Positions 7,251 to 14,629 of a stretch of DNA of 26,025 bases are shown here, in pieces. The position numbers and the translations under genes were made by a program. The DNA is taken from contig CASDQU010000054.1 of assembly GCA_949282835.1 (NCBI GenBank), positions 1-26,025 of the forward strand, in the 5' to 3' direction. Origin of the DNA: an uncultured Bacillota bacterium. Its GTDB lineage: Bacteria > Bacillota > Clostridia > Christensenellales > UBA1242. The notes below the pieces were generated by a model that saw only the letters and a program-made list of their open reading frames with translations, was not told the DNA's origin and made no database searches. Numbering within the stretch: position 1 is the first letter of the stretch; each line of letters begins with the position of its first letter.

Positions 7251-8393
7251 ATGAACTATAAAAACAAGACAATTAGAAGTGCGTTAATCTGCTATTTTGT
7301 GATAGTTGTTTTTTTTGTGACTTTGCGAATATTGTCTTATTTAGGAGTGTTATCATTTTTAGGTAGCACAGGTGAAATAATTGCTAACATCTTTATTCAA
7401 ATAGGCTTTTTGTTTTCAATTTCAATCTTTTTATTTGCAGGCTTGCAAAAAAATAAGCCTAAAGATGTGTTTGTCTTTTATGGCTATAAAAAGATGTCAT
7501 GGAAAGCAGTTTTTTATGCCTTTTTAATAGGAATAATAGTATACATCTTGAATGTCTTTGTAGCTGCCTTCTTTAATTCTATTTTAATGGCATTTGGCTA
7601 TACTTTTTCTTCCTCTATCTCATCGGGCTCTTATCCATTTTGGCTTTTTATAGTAAACTTAATAATGACAGCCTTTCTTCCTGCAGTTTGTGAAGAGACC
7701 GCTCATCGTGGCATGTTACTTAAAAGCATGTCAACAATGGGAGCAAAAAAAGCAATAATCATTTCAGCTCTTTTATTTGGGCTTCTTCATTTGAATATAG
7801 AGCAGTTTTTCTATGCCACAATAATTGGCTTATATCTTGGCTATATATCAATTCTATGTGATACTATATATCCAGCTATGATTGTCCATTTCATGAATAA
7901 CGCAATAGGCGTTGTAATGTCATATGCTGTTTCAAATAAAGTGCCTCTCAATGCCATGTTCTCATGGATAGATTATTCTCTTGCAAATAATCCGCTAATA
8001 GGGTTGGTGTTTGTAATCGCACTTATAGTTTTACTTGCCTTTGCTTTAAAAGCTTTGACAAGGCTTTTATTTAAAGAGACAGCGGTTAAGAATATCAATC
8101 GTCTTCAAATTGCCTTAATTACACAATTAGAGCGAGAAAAATATTTAAGTGATGTAAAGAACATTATAGAAGATAAGCCTGTCAAAGAAGAAGCAGTGAT
8201 AGAATTTGAAAAATTTGATAAGATTTATAAAGAGCAGATGATAGATACCGGCAATGGTAGCGAAATTGATAACGCACTTTTAAACGATGAAAAGGTGTCA
8301 AAGAATGAAAAACTTTCAAAAGCGCTTTTAATTATCACCTTTCTTTTGACGGCTGCTTTGACATTATTTACCTTTATATGGGGTGTCATATGA
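7251..8393 (+). CDS. CPBP-family intramembrane glutamic protease (second copy)
   Basis: A 380-residue polytopic membrane protein with the CPBP motif EETAHR at residues 148-153, FGLLH ending at H180, and HFMNN further on, so the expected catalytic set is present. Beyond the core domain it has a charged, largely hydrophilic region of about 90 residues and one further hydrophobic segment at the very C-terminus (LLIITFLLTAALTLF), absent from simple family members. AAAGGAA precedes the ATG. Its stop overlaps the start of rlmH in an ATGA arrangement, so the two are translationally coupled. It is clearly different in sequence from the neighbouring copy, so this is not a recent duplication. Confidence 0.85.
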   Translation: MNYKNKTIRSALICYFVIVVFFVTLRILSYLGVLSFLGSTGEIIANIFIQIGFLFSISIFLFAGLQKNKPKDVFVFYGYKKMSWKAVFYAFLIGIIVYILNVFVAAFFNSILMAFGYTFSSSISSGSYPFWLFIVNLIMTAFLPAVCEETAHRGMLLKSMSTMGAKKAIIISALLFGLLHLNIEQFFYATIIGLYLGYISILCDTIYPAMIVHFMNNAIGVVMSYAVSNKVPLNAMFSWIDYSLANNPLIGLVFVIALIVLLAFALKALTRLLFKETAVKNINRLQIALITQLEREKYLSDVKNIIEDKPVKEEAVIEFEKFDKIYKEQMIDTGNGSEIDNALLNDEKVSKNEKLSKALLIITFLLTAALTLFTFIWGVI

Positions 8394-8848
8394 TTACAAT
8401 AAAACTTGTATGTGTGGGTAATTTAAAAGAAAAATTTTGGACTGAAGCATGTAACGAGTATATTAAAAGACTAGGGCGATTTTGCAAATTAGAGATTGTC
8501 GAGGTGGCGGAAGAGAACAAACATAGCCAAATTGACAAGATTAAATTGGAAGAAGGAAAACATATCTTAGAAAAATTAGAAGGAAAGGTATATTTATTAG
8601 ATATTACAGGTAAGCAATTATCAAGTGAAGAGTTGGCAGAGGCGATAGGAAAAGACATGTTGACTTCAAGCACTTTGACCTTTATTATAGGTGGCTCTTA
8701 TGGGGTTAGTGAAGAGGTGAAAAAGATAGCAAAAAGCAAGATATCTTTTGGCAGAGCAACATATCCACATAACTTAATGCGAGTGATACTACTTGAGCAG
8801 CTTTATAGAGCATTTATGATTAATAACGGCAGTTGCTATCATAAATAG
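8390..8848 (+). CDS. rlmH: 23S rRNA pseudouridine-1915 N3-methyltransferase RlmH
   Basis: A 152-residue SPOUT methyltransferase that methylates pseudouridine 1915 in helix 69 of 23S rRNA. The C-terminal knot is recognisable: FIIGGSYGVSEEV binds the methyl donor, and HNLMRVILLEQLYRAF with the terminal YHK is the family signature. The start at 8390 overlaps the preceding stop (ATGA) and gives the usual N-terminus MITIKLVCVGNLKEKFW; the frame is open four codons further upstream. No terminator is obvious downstream. Confidence 0.95.
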   Translation: MITIKLVCVGNLKEKFWTEACNEYIKRLGRFCKLEIVEVAEENKHSQIDKIKLEEGKHILEKLEGKVYLLDITGKQLSSEELAEAIGKDMLTSSTLTFIIGGSYGVSEEVKKIAKSKISFGRATYPHNLMRVILLEQLYRAFMINNGSCYHK

Positions 8849-8851
8849 ACA

Positions 8852-8935
8852 TCAAATCAAATTAAAAAACATAATACAAAATAGGCAGCCGCCAAAAATA
8901 ATCAAAAGTGAAAAAAGAGAGATATTTTTAAACAT
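8852..8935 (-). CDS. Possible 27-residue hydrophobic small protein
   Basis: A short frame, MFKNISLFSLLIIFGG and on to a final LI, is one predicted membrane span with two cysteines. AAAGGTG lies 7 bases before the ATG. It follows the DUF378 gene on the same strand and ends 3 bases from rlmH. Nothing beyond the ribosome site and hydrophobicity supports it, and A+T-rich sequence produces such frames by chance. Confidence 0.3.
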   Translation of the reverse strand: MFKNISLFSLLIIFGGCLFCIMFFNLI

Positions 8936-9002
8936 AATTAACACCTTTTATATTGATTTTGTATAAAATTAACTATCAAATCTTTCATTTGAAGGATTTT
9001 GT

Positions 9003-9434
9003 TTAATAATTGTCTTTATCATCAAAATGTTCATCAAAAAGTCCACTATCTCTATGATGATAATGATGGTTTTCATAATATTCGCCGCGCGAGTGTGAAT
9101 ATGGCTCTTCGCGGTCAAAAAATTCATCTTTTCCTGCTTCTATATTGCTATTGGCATACCTTTCTTTATCTGAAGATTTTGCAAGTACTTTATCTATATT
9201 TTTCTTTAAATCCTTTTTATTATTTTTACTAAACACTGAAACTACTCCTTTGCCTTTAATTAGTTTATAAAGCAAGATTGCACTAGATATTCCTATAATA
9301 ATATAGATAATTCTAGAGAATACACTAGCTTGATAGCCAAATATACCTGCGACAAAATCATACTGAAGTAGTCCAATAAGTAGCCAGTTGATATTACCTA
9401 AAATTGTAAGAATAAAACAAATAATGGTGAGCAT
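9003..9434 (-). CDS. DUF378-family membrane protein with His/Asp-rich tail
   Basis: A 143-residue protein. Residues about 1-65 match DUF378 (YuzA-like): ILGNINWLLIGL, then YDFVAGIFGYQASVFSRIIYIIIGIS, two membrane spans in all. A basic stretch follows (FSKNNKKDLKKNIDK), then an acidic tail rich in His, Tyr and Asp (ENHHYHHRDSG, HFDDKDNY). Typical members are only the two-span part, so the tail is an addition. The start at 9434 has a perfect GGAGG; the frame is open 22 codons upstream but without a ribosome site. Function unknown; the tail could bind metal. Confidence 0.8.
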   Translation of the reverse strand: MLTIICFILTILGNINWLLIGLLQYDFVAGIFGYQASVFSRIIYIIIGISSAILLYKLIKGKGVVSVFSKNNKKDLKKNIDKVLAKSSDKERYANSNIEAGKDEFFDREEPYSHSRGEYYENHHYHHRDSGLFDEHFDDKDNY

Positions 9435-9499
9435 AATAATATCCTCCAAAGTTATTGTTTGCGTAACTACAAAAAAAATTCTTAAAGAGTTAAAAAACA

Positions 9500-9528
9500 T
9501 TGACTTTTTTAAAAAAAATGAATATAAT
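9500..9528 (+). promoter_or_regulatory. greA promoter
   Basis: TTGACT (9500-9505) and TATAAT (9523-9528) are separated by 17 bases, the spacer being almost entirely T and A runs. It lies 33 bases before the greA ATG. Confidence 0.75.
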
Positions 9529-9561
9529 ATAAGACTGTAAGTATAAAAGGAGTTAAAAAAT

Positions 9562-10026
9562 ATGACACATATCTTGACACCTGAAGGGAAAAAACAACTT
9601 GAAGAAAAGTTAGATTACTATAGAAAAGTCAAGAGACTTGAAGTAAGCAAAAAGATAGGTACAGCGAGAGAATTTGGCGACTTATCTGAAAACTCCGAGT
9701 ATGACGCGGCAAAGGAAGAACAGGCGCAAATTGAGGCAGAAATAAGAGAAATGGAAGACATTTTGCTTAACTGTCAAATTGTAGATGACAAGAAAAAATC
9801 AGGGGATACAGTTATAATAGGCTCAACTGTAAAGCTTTATGACGAGGAATTTGATGAGGTTTTGGAGTATAGAATTTTAGGTTCTACAGAGAGCAATCCG
9901 GCACAAGGAATTATAAGCAATATTTCACCAGTTGGCTCAGCACTTCTTGGTCATAAGAAGGGTGAAGAGATAAAAGTTAAAAGCGGTTCTGATTTTATAG
10001 TTTATAAGATACTTGAAATAAAATAG
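9562..10026 (+). CDS. greA: Transcript cleavage factor GreA
   Basis: A 154-residue protein of standard GreA length. It enters the secondary channel of RNA polymerase and stimulates cleavage of backtracked transcripts. The N-terminal coiled-coil hairpin (residues about 8-75) carries the tip motif FGDLSENSEYDAAKEEQ, with D40 and E43 at the positions that hold the catalytic Mg2+. The C-terminal FKBP-like domain includes SPVGSALLGHKKGEE. A GGAGT ribosome site precedes the ATG. It appears monocistronic. Confidence 0.96.
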   Translation: MTHILTPEGKKQLEEKLDYYRKVKRLEVSKKIGTAREFGDLSENSEYDAAKEEQAQIEAEIREMEDILLNCQIVDDKKKSGDTVIIGSTVKLYDEEFDEVLEYRILGSTESNPAQGIISNISPVGSALLGHKKGEEIKVKSGSDFIVYKILEIK

Positions 10027-10044
10027 CCTTGATAGGGCTTTTTT
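10025..10044 (+). terminator. greA terminator overlapping its stop codon
   Basis: AGCCTT (10025-10030) pairs with AGGGCT (10034-10039) with one G-U pair and a three-base loop, followed by T6. The TAG stop lies partly inside the stem. Confidence 0.6.
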
Positions 10045-10106
10045 ATTTATATTGCTTTTATGACAAAAAAAGCGGTTATAAAAATTTAATTTAATATAAA
10101 ATTCTC

Positions 10107-10135
10107 TTGCAAAAATTTTGTCTATAATATATAAT
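10107..10135 (+). promoter_or_regulatory. Promoter of the 10244 gene
   Basis: TTGCAA (10107-10112) and TATAAT (10130-10135) are separated by 17 bases. The inferred leader is about 100 bases. It contains AAGGAG at 10195-10200, far from the coding start, and no recognised riboswitch. Confidence 0.6.
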
Positions 10136-10243
10136 ATATCTAAGATAAGAATAAATATATAAGAACAAGTTAAAATTCTTAAATTAAAAGTTTAAGGAGT
10201 TTTTAAGTTGTATTAAATATAAAAGATATTGGGTTGTTAGTCT

Positions 10244-11170
10244 ATGATGTTTAAAAATTCTATCAAGTTGTTATGTGCTAATTTTGATAAGGTGTGGAAA
10301 CTTCTGCTTTATCATATTATTTGTATTGGTATTTATGTTGGGCTTCTTGCAATTTTTTATAACACATATATTGATATGGCTAATTTAGCCATCAATCAAT
10401 CTGGCATTGAAGAAATTTTTAAAAGCGGGACGCTTTATGGTGCTTCTGTTGCAGAAGGGCTGACAGCTGTTGGCAATCTTGCCATCAATTTTTTCAAAGA
10501 GCTTTTCATAAATCATATAGGACTTGGCATATATTTTTGTCTCTTATCTTTCTATATTTTGCCTTTATTTTTAAATGTCGGCAAAGTGGTAACTTGTGAA
10601 ATGATGTATGGATATATGTCTGCCTGTCAAAAACAAAGTTTTACAGGTTCGCTGCTTAAAACTTTAAGGTCTTCTTTGGCATATTCTTCTCTTAAGGTGT
10701 TATATGCAATTCCTTTCAATGCTTTAATAGTGGCAAGTATGATAGGACTTACAAGAATTGACAATGCAATTTTTGATTATATTATGCCATTTGTGTTTGT
10801 AATTGTGCCAGCACTATTAATGGCATTTAAAGAGACTTTTAATGCAGGATGGGCACCAGCAAAAGTGGTATACAATCAAAATGTTTGTAAATCCTATTGG
10901 ATTGGCATGCGTGCAGTTTTAAGAAGGGGCGCTAGAGTATTTTCAACATCATTTATAATCTTTCTTTTGGCAATAGTACTTTCTGTAGTGCTTGGACTTT
11001 ATGCTATTATAATTATTTTGCCGCTTATCAGTCCACTTCTTCATATTTTTGAGATGGTAATGTTTTTCTCAAGTCAAGGTATGAGATTTTATGTGGATAA
11101 CGATACCGTGCTTTCACCAAAGCGCCTTGAGGAAGTAGACAAAATTGAGGACGCTAAATATTTGATTTAG
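10244..11170 (+). CDS. Polytopic membrane protein of unknown function
   Basis: A 308-residue protein with about six hydrophobic segments: near residues 20-42, 88-115, 150-170, 175-195 and 228-262, with a non-membrane loop at about 45-85. It has no motif I recognise and ends in a charged tail (LSPKRLEEVDKIEDAK). A stop codon lies immediately upstream in frame, so the start must be one of two adjacent ATG codons at 10244 and 10247. Neither has a good ribosome site. It has its own promoter and lies between greA and RNase J, both in the same direction. Real coding seems secure from length and amino-acid pattern; function does not. Confidence 0.8.
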   Translation: MMFKNSIKLLCANFDKVWKLLLYHIICIGIYVGLLAIFYNTYIDMANLAINQSGIEEIFKSGTLYGASVAEGLTAVGNLAINFFKELFINHIGLGIYFCLLSFYILPLFLNVGKVVTCEMMYGYMSACQKQSFTGSLLKTLRSSLAYSSLKVLYAIPFNALIVASMIGLTRIDNAIFDYIMPFVFVIVPALLMAFKETFNAGWAPAKVVYNQNVCKSYWIGMRAVLRRGARVFSTSFIIFLLAIVLSVVLGLYAIIIILPLISPLLHIFEMVMFFSSQGMRFYVDNDTVLSPKRLEEVDKIEDAKYLI

Positions 11171-11171
11171 A

Positions 11172-11188
11172 CATCTTTACTAAAGATG
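11172..11188 (+). terminator. Weak hairpin after the 10244 gene
   Basis: CATCTTT (11172-11178) pairs with AAAGATG (11182-11188) over a three-base loop. The T run that follows is interrupted, so termination is probably inefficient. Confidence 0.35.
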
Positions 11189-11229
11189 AGTATTTCTTTT
11201 TGCCATGCAAACAATTTTTTTGTTGCAAG

Positions 11230-11291
11230 CTTAAATATCTATTTAAGTATTTTATTTGTGTTAATATCTTTTATCTTCTTTTAGATAAAAG
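11230..11291 (+). promoter_or_regulatory. Paired hairpins upstream of RNase J
   Basis: Two A+T-rich hairpins lie 30-90 bases ahead of the RNase J start: 11230-11236 with 11241-11247 (7 bp) and 11268-11276 with 11283-11291 (9 bp). I found no convincing promoter nearby, so it is unclear whether both are transcribed. Confidence 0.4.
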
Positions 11292-11320
11292 CAAAATTAT
11301 AAAAACAAGGAGACTAACAT

Positions 11321-12976
11321 ATGAATAACAAACTTAAAATTACCTTTTTGGGTGGAGTAGGCGAAATAGGTAAAAATATGACCGCTCTTGAGTATAATGA
11401 TGAAATTATAATCATAGACGCGGGACTTACTTTTCCAGATGAAGACTTGCCAGGTGTAGATATTGTTATACCTGATATGTCCTATATAATTGAAAATAAA
11501 GATAAAATAAAAGCTCTACTTTTAACGCATGGTCATGAAGACCATATAGGAGCAGTGCCATTTTTATTGCAACAGATAAGAGTGCCAATTTATGGTACAA
11601 GATTGACGCTTGCTCTTGTCGAAAACAAAATGAAAGAGTATGATAATATAAAATATAAGGCGGTGGCGGTCAAGCCTAAGAATGTTTTAAAATTAGGCTC
11701 ATTTGTAATTGAATTTATTAAGGTTAGCCATTCTATAGCAGGGGCATTAGCTTTATCTATTACAACTCCTGTAGGCACTGTAGTTCATACAGGAGACTTT
11801 AAAATTGATTATGAGCCTATTGATGGCGAGATGACCGATTTACCAAGACTTGGCGAAATAGGCAGAAAGGGTACAAGCTTACTTTTATGTGAAAGTACTA
11901 ATGTTTGCAGAAAAGGTTATTCTATGAGTGAAAAAAGTGTGGGTAGAACACTTGATGAAATTATAAAAAATCATCCTAACAATCGTATTATTGTAGCCAC
12001 ATTTGCCTCTAATATTCATAGAATGCAACAAATTATGGATATTGCCGAGAAATATAAAAGAAAGATTGCCTTTACTGGAAGAAGCATGATTAATGTGAGC
12101 GAAGTTGCTTTGAAGATTGGCGAGTTAAATTTTAACCGCGAAAATATTATAGACATTGAAAAACTTGATAAATATGATGATAGCGAAGTGCTTATTATGA
12201 CTACAGGAAGTCAAGGTGAACCTATGAGCGCTTTGACAAGAATGGCGGCAGGCGAATTTAAGACGGTAAAAATCCGCGAAAATGACCTTGTCATATTGTC
12301 GGCATCGCCAATTCCAGGGAATGAAAAGAATGTATATAATGTTATAAATGCCCTTTATAAACTTGGCGCTGATGTTATTTATGATGAACTTGCAGAGGTT
12401 CATACATCAGGGCATGCCTGTCAAGAAGAGTTGAAACTTATGCACAGCCTTGTAAAGCCAAAATTTTTCATGCCAATTCATGGTGAATTTAGACATTTAA
12501 AAACTCATAAAGAACTTGCTATGCGACTTGGCATGGAGGAGAGGAATATAATCCTGCCAACTATTGGTATGCAGGTTGAGCTGACTGCAAATTCTATGAA
12601 GTCTGTGGGTTATGTTAAAGCAGGGCAGCGCCTTGTCGATGGAATGGGAATAGGCGATATGGATAGCAATGTTCTTAGAGAGCGTAAACAGCTTGCAGAA
12701 GATGGTATATGTGTTATTTGTGTCAATATTAACAATGTTGCAGGCGAAGTAATAGGCGACCCATTTATTATTACAAGAGGTGTGGTATATGCTGATGAAC
12801 AAGAAAGTTTTGTGCAAGATGCCAAGGCTTGCATTATTGCATCACTAAAAGAAAGTGACTTGCGAGGTATTGAGCCGTCAGTAATACGAGCTTCATTACG
12901 CAGAAATATTTCAAATTTTATATTTAAAAGAACGAAGAGACGACCAATGATTTTAACTATCGTTTCTCTTGATTAA
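11321..12976 (+). CDS. Ribonuclease J
   Basis: A 551-residue metallo-beta-lactamase/beta-CASP RNase that degrades and matures mRNA and rRNA through 5'-exonuclease and endonuclease activities. The zinc motif HGHEDH is at residues 70-75, the GDFKIDYEP motif lies near 160, and the beta-CASP signature HASGH appears here as HTSGH, followed by PIHGEFRHL. Length and the C-terminal domain (SLRRNISNFIFKRTKRRPMI) are normal for RNase J. I cannot tell whether it corresponds to J1 or J2. AAGGAG is well placed before the ATG. The methyltransferase gene follows after 15 bases. Confidence 0.95.
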   Translation: MNNKLKITFLGGVGEIGKNMTALEYNDEIIIIDAGLTFPDEDLPGVDIVIPDMSYIIENKDKIKALLLTHGHEDHIGAVPFLLQQIRVPIYGTRLTLALVENKMKEYDNIKYKAVAVKPKNVLKLGSFVIEFIKVSHSIAGALALSITTPVGTVVHTGDFKIDYEPIDGEMTDLPRLGEIGRKGTSLLLCESTNVCRKGYSMSEKSVGRTLDEIIKNHPNNRIIVATFASNIHRMQQIMDIAEKYKRKIAFTGRSMINVSEVALKIGELNFNRENIIDIEKLDKYDDSEVLIMTTGSQGEPMSALTRMAAGEFKTVKIRENDLVILSASPIPGNEKNVYNVINALYKLGADVIYDELAEVHTSGHACQEELKLMHSLVKPKFFMPIHGEFRHLKTHKELAMRLGMEERNIILPTIGMQVELTANSMKSVGYVKAGQRLVDGMGIGDMDSNVLRERKQLAEDGICVICVNINNVAGEVIGDPFIITRGVVYADEQESFVQDAKACIIASLKESDLRGIEPSVIRASLRRNISNFIFKRTKRRPMILTIVSLD

Positions 12977-12991
12977 TTTTAAGGATTTAAA

Positions 12992-13576
12992 ATGGAAGAA
13001 TTAAAAAAAAATGCTCAAGAGCAGTATATTCCAATAATTAGAGATGAAACCGCAAAGGCATTAATAAATGTTTGTAAAAAATATAATCCGCTAAAAGTAT
13101 TAGAAATAGGCACGGCTATAGGATATAGCGGACTATTGATACTTGGCAACTGTGATTGCAAGCTTACTACCATAGAAAAAGATGGAGTTAGATTAGCTTT
13201 AGCACGAGAAAATTTTAAAAAATATGGGCAAATAGAGAGAGTCCAACTTTTAGAAGGCGATGCCAAAGATATTCTTGAAATGCTTGTTAAAAAGCAGGAG
13301 AAATATCAATTAATATTTTTAGATGGTGCAAAAGGTCAATATATTCATTATTATCAAAATATCAAATTGCTTTTAGCAAATGGAGGTATTTTGTTTGCAG
13401 ATAATGTGCTTTTGCAAGGTATGGTCAATATGAAAGGTGAAATTCCTCATAAACACAGGTCAATGGTTGTCAATATGCGAAAATTTTTGGAGAGACTTAA
13501 ACTTGATAGAGACTATCAAACAGAAATTTATCAGGTGGAAGATGGCTATAGTATAAGTAAACTTGAATTAAAATAA
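12992..13576 (+). CDS. SAM-dependent O-methyltransferase (YrrM-like)
   Basis: A 194-residue class I methyltransferase of the caffeoyl-CoA/catechol O-methyltransferase type common in Firmicutes. The methyl-donor loop is VLEIGTAIGYSG (residues about 35-46). The metal-binding region IFLDGAKGQYIHYY and the ADNVLLQG strand follow near residues 108 and 132. YrrM-like proteins (TrmR) methylate 5-hydroxyuridine in tRNA in Bacillus, and a tRNA role fits the neighbours tsaE and tsaB, but that is inference. AAGGA precedes the ATG. It is closely downstream of RNase J. Its last codons lie inside the terminator stem. Confidence 0.85.
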   Translation: MEELKKNAQEQYIPIIRDETAKALINVCKKYNPLKVLEIGTAIGYSGLLILGNCDCKLTTIEKDGVRLALARENFKKYGQIERVQLLEGDAKDILEMLVKKQEKYQLIFLDGAKGQYIHYYQNIKLLLANGGILFADNVLLQGMVNMKGEIPHKHRSMVVNMRKFLERLKLDRDYQTEIYQVEDGYSISKLELK

Positions 13577-13604
13577 TAAATTTTAATTCAAGTTGTTTTT
13601 TTTC
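13562..13604 (+). terminator. Terminator built into the end of the methyltransferase gene
   Basis: A perfect 13-bp stem (13562-13574 with 13580-13592) with a five-base loop is followed by a long T run. The stem includes the last four sense codons and the stop codon. Confidence 0.75.
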
Positions 13605-13621
13605 TTTTAATTTGATACAAT
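13593..13621 (+). promoter_or_regulatory. PAP2 gene promoter with almost no leader
   Basis: TTGTTT (13593-13598) and TACAAT (13616-13621) are separated by 17 bases, with 8 bases to ATG 13630. The -35 region is shared with the T run of the terminator just upstream. No ribosome site is present. Confidence 0.55.
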
Positions 13622-13629
13622 ATAATTGT

Positions 13630-14184
13630 ATGAAATTTGAAGCGGATATAATTGAATTTTTGCAGGCAAATGCAAGTGTTGGCTTTATAAAATTATTTCA
13701 AATAATAACACTGTTTGGAAGTATTTTAGGCGCACTTGTAGTCTTTGTTATACTATTTATTAAGAAACGCTCACTAAGTTATGCTTTTGTGGTGACATTT
13801 GTGTTTGCCACAATTATAAACAAAATTTTAAAGTCAATTATAATGCGAGACAGACCTTTTGAGAGTTATCAAACAATAATGAATTATGGAGATGCTGGCG
13901 GTTATAGCATGCCGTCAGGTCATAGTTTAAGTGCAGGATTATATGCAACTTTTATCTTTTATTTGATATTAACATCCTCTAAAAATCTCTGGACAAAAAT
14001 ATTGGGAGGAATTAGCTGTTTTTTATTTGCTGTGCTTATCGCTTTTTCAAGAATGGTACTTGGAGTACATTATCTTACTGATACAATTACAGGTATAATT
14101 CTTGGAATTTTGTTTGCTATAATAGCCATTATTATATATAATAACATTGTCAAAAAGAAAATAAAGAATTTTAAGCGAGATTAA
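13630..14184 (+). CDS. PAP2-family membrane phosphatase
   Basis: A 184-residue integral membrane protein of the type 2 phosphatidic acid phosphatase family. All three catalytic motifs are complete: KSIIMRDRP (K68, R75, P76), PSGH (95-98), and SRMVLGVHYLTD (S140, R141, H147, D151). Four to five membrane spans surround them. Small bacterial members dephosphorylate undecaprenyl diphosphate or phosphatidylglycerol phosphate; which one applies here cannot be read from sequence. ATG 13630 is chosen because it follows the promoter; the frame is open six codons further upstream but that start lies inside the -35/-10 region. tsaE begins 4 bases after its stop. Confidence 0.9.
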   Translation: MKFEADIIEFLQANASVGFIKLFQIITLFGSILGALVVFVILFIKKRSLSYAFVVTFVFATIINKILKSIIMRDRPFESYQTIMNYGDAGGYSMPSGHSLSAGLYATFIFYLILTSSKNLWTKILGGISCFLFAVLIAFSRMVLGVHYLTDTITGIILGILFAIIAIIIYNNIVKKKIKNFKRD

Positions 14185-14188
14185 AAAT

Positions 14189-14629
14189 ATGGATAAAATT
14201 TTTTCAGTTGAAACATCATCGCCAATGCAAACTATGCAGGTTGGCGAAAAACTTGCAAAGACAGTAAAAAGAGGGGTGGTATTCACTTTGAAAGGCGATT
14301 TAGGCGCTGGCAAAACTCATTTTGTCAAGGGCTTTGTTAAAGGTCTTGGCTGCAATGCTTTAGTGACCAGTCCAACTTTTACACTTTTGAATGTCTATGA
14401 GGGTGGAGATTTTACAGTTTATCATTTTGATATGTATCGTCTATCATCTTTAGAGGAAGCTGTAGAGCTTGGTTTTAGTGAATATTTTGATTTAAACTCT
14501 CTTGATGGTGTAGTTTTTGTGGAATGGCCAGAAAATGTTGATGGTTTAATAAAATGTCCGCACATAGAAATAGAAATTCAAAAAATTGATGACAATAGAA
14601 GAAAAATTATAGTAGGAAGTGTTAAATGA
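14189..14629 (+). CDS. tsaE: tRNA t6A synthesis ATPase TsaE
   Basis: A 146-residue P-loop ATPase that powers the TsaB/TsaD complex making N6-threonylcarbamoyladenosine at tRNA position 37. The Walker A motif GDLGAGKT is at residues 36-43. TSPTFTLLNVY, HFDMYRL and VFVEWPENV are all typical of the family. The ribosome site is weak (AAGCGAG). Its stop overlaps the start of tsaB (ATGA), so the two are coupled. tsaD and tsaC are not in the window. Confidence 0.95.
   Translation: MDKIFSVETSSPMQTMQVGEKLAKTVKRGVVFTLKGDLGAGKTHFVKGFVKGLGCNALVTSPTFTLLNVYEGGDFTVYHFDMYRLSSLEEAVELGFSEYFDLNSLDGVVFVEWPENVDGLIKCPHIEIEIQKIDDNRRKIIVGSVK

Noticed and set aside
11590..12834. Minus-strand frames opposite RNase J
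   Set aside because: RNase J is continuous with all its motifs on the plus strand; the opposing frames are Ser/Thr/His-rich noise.
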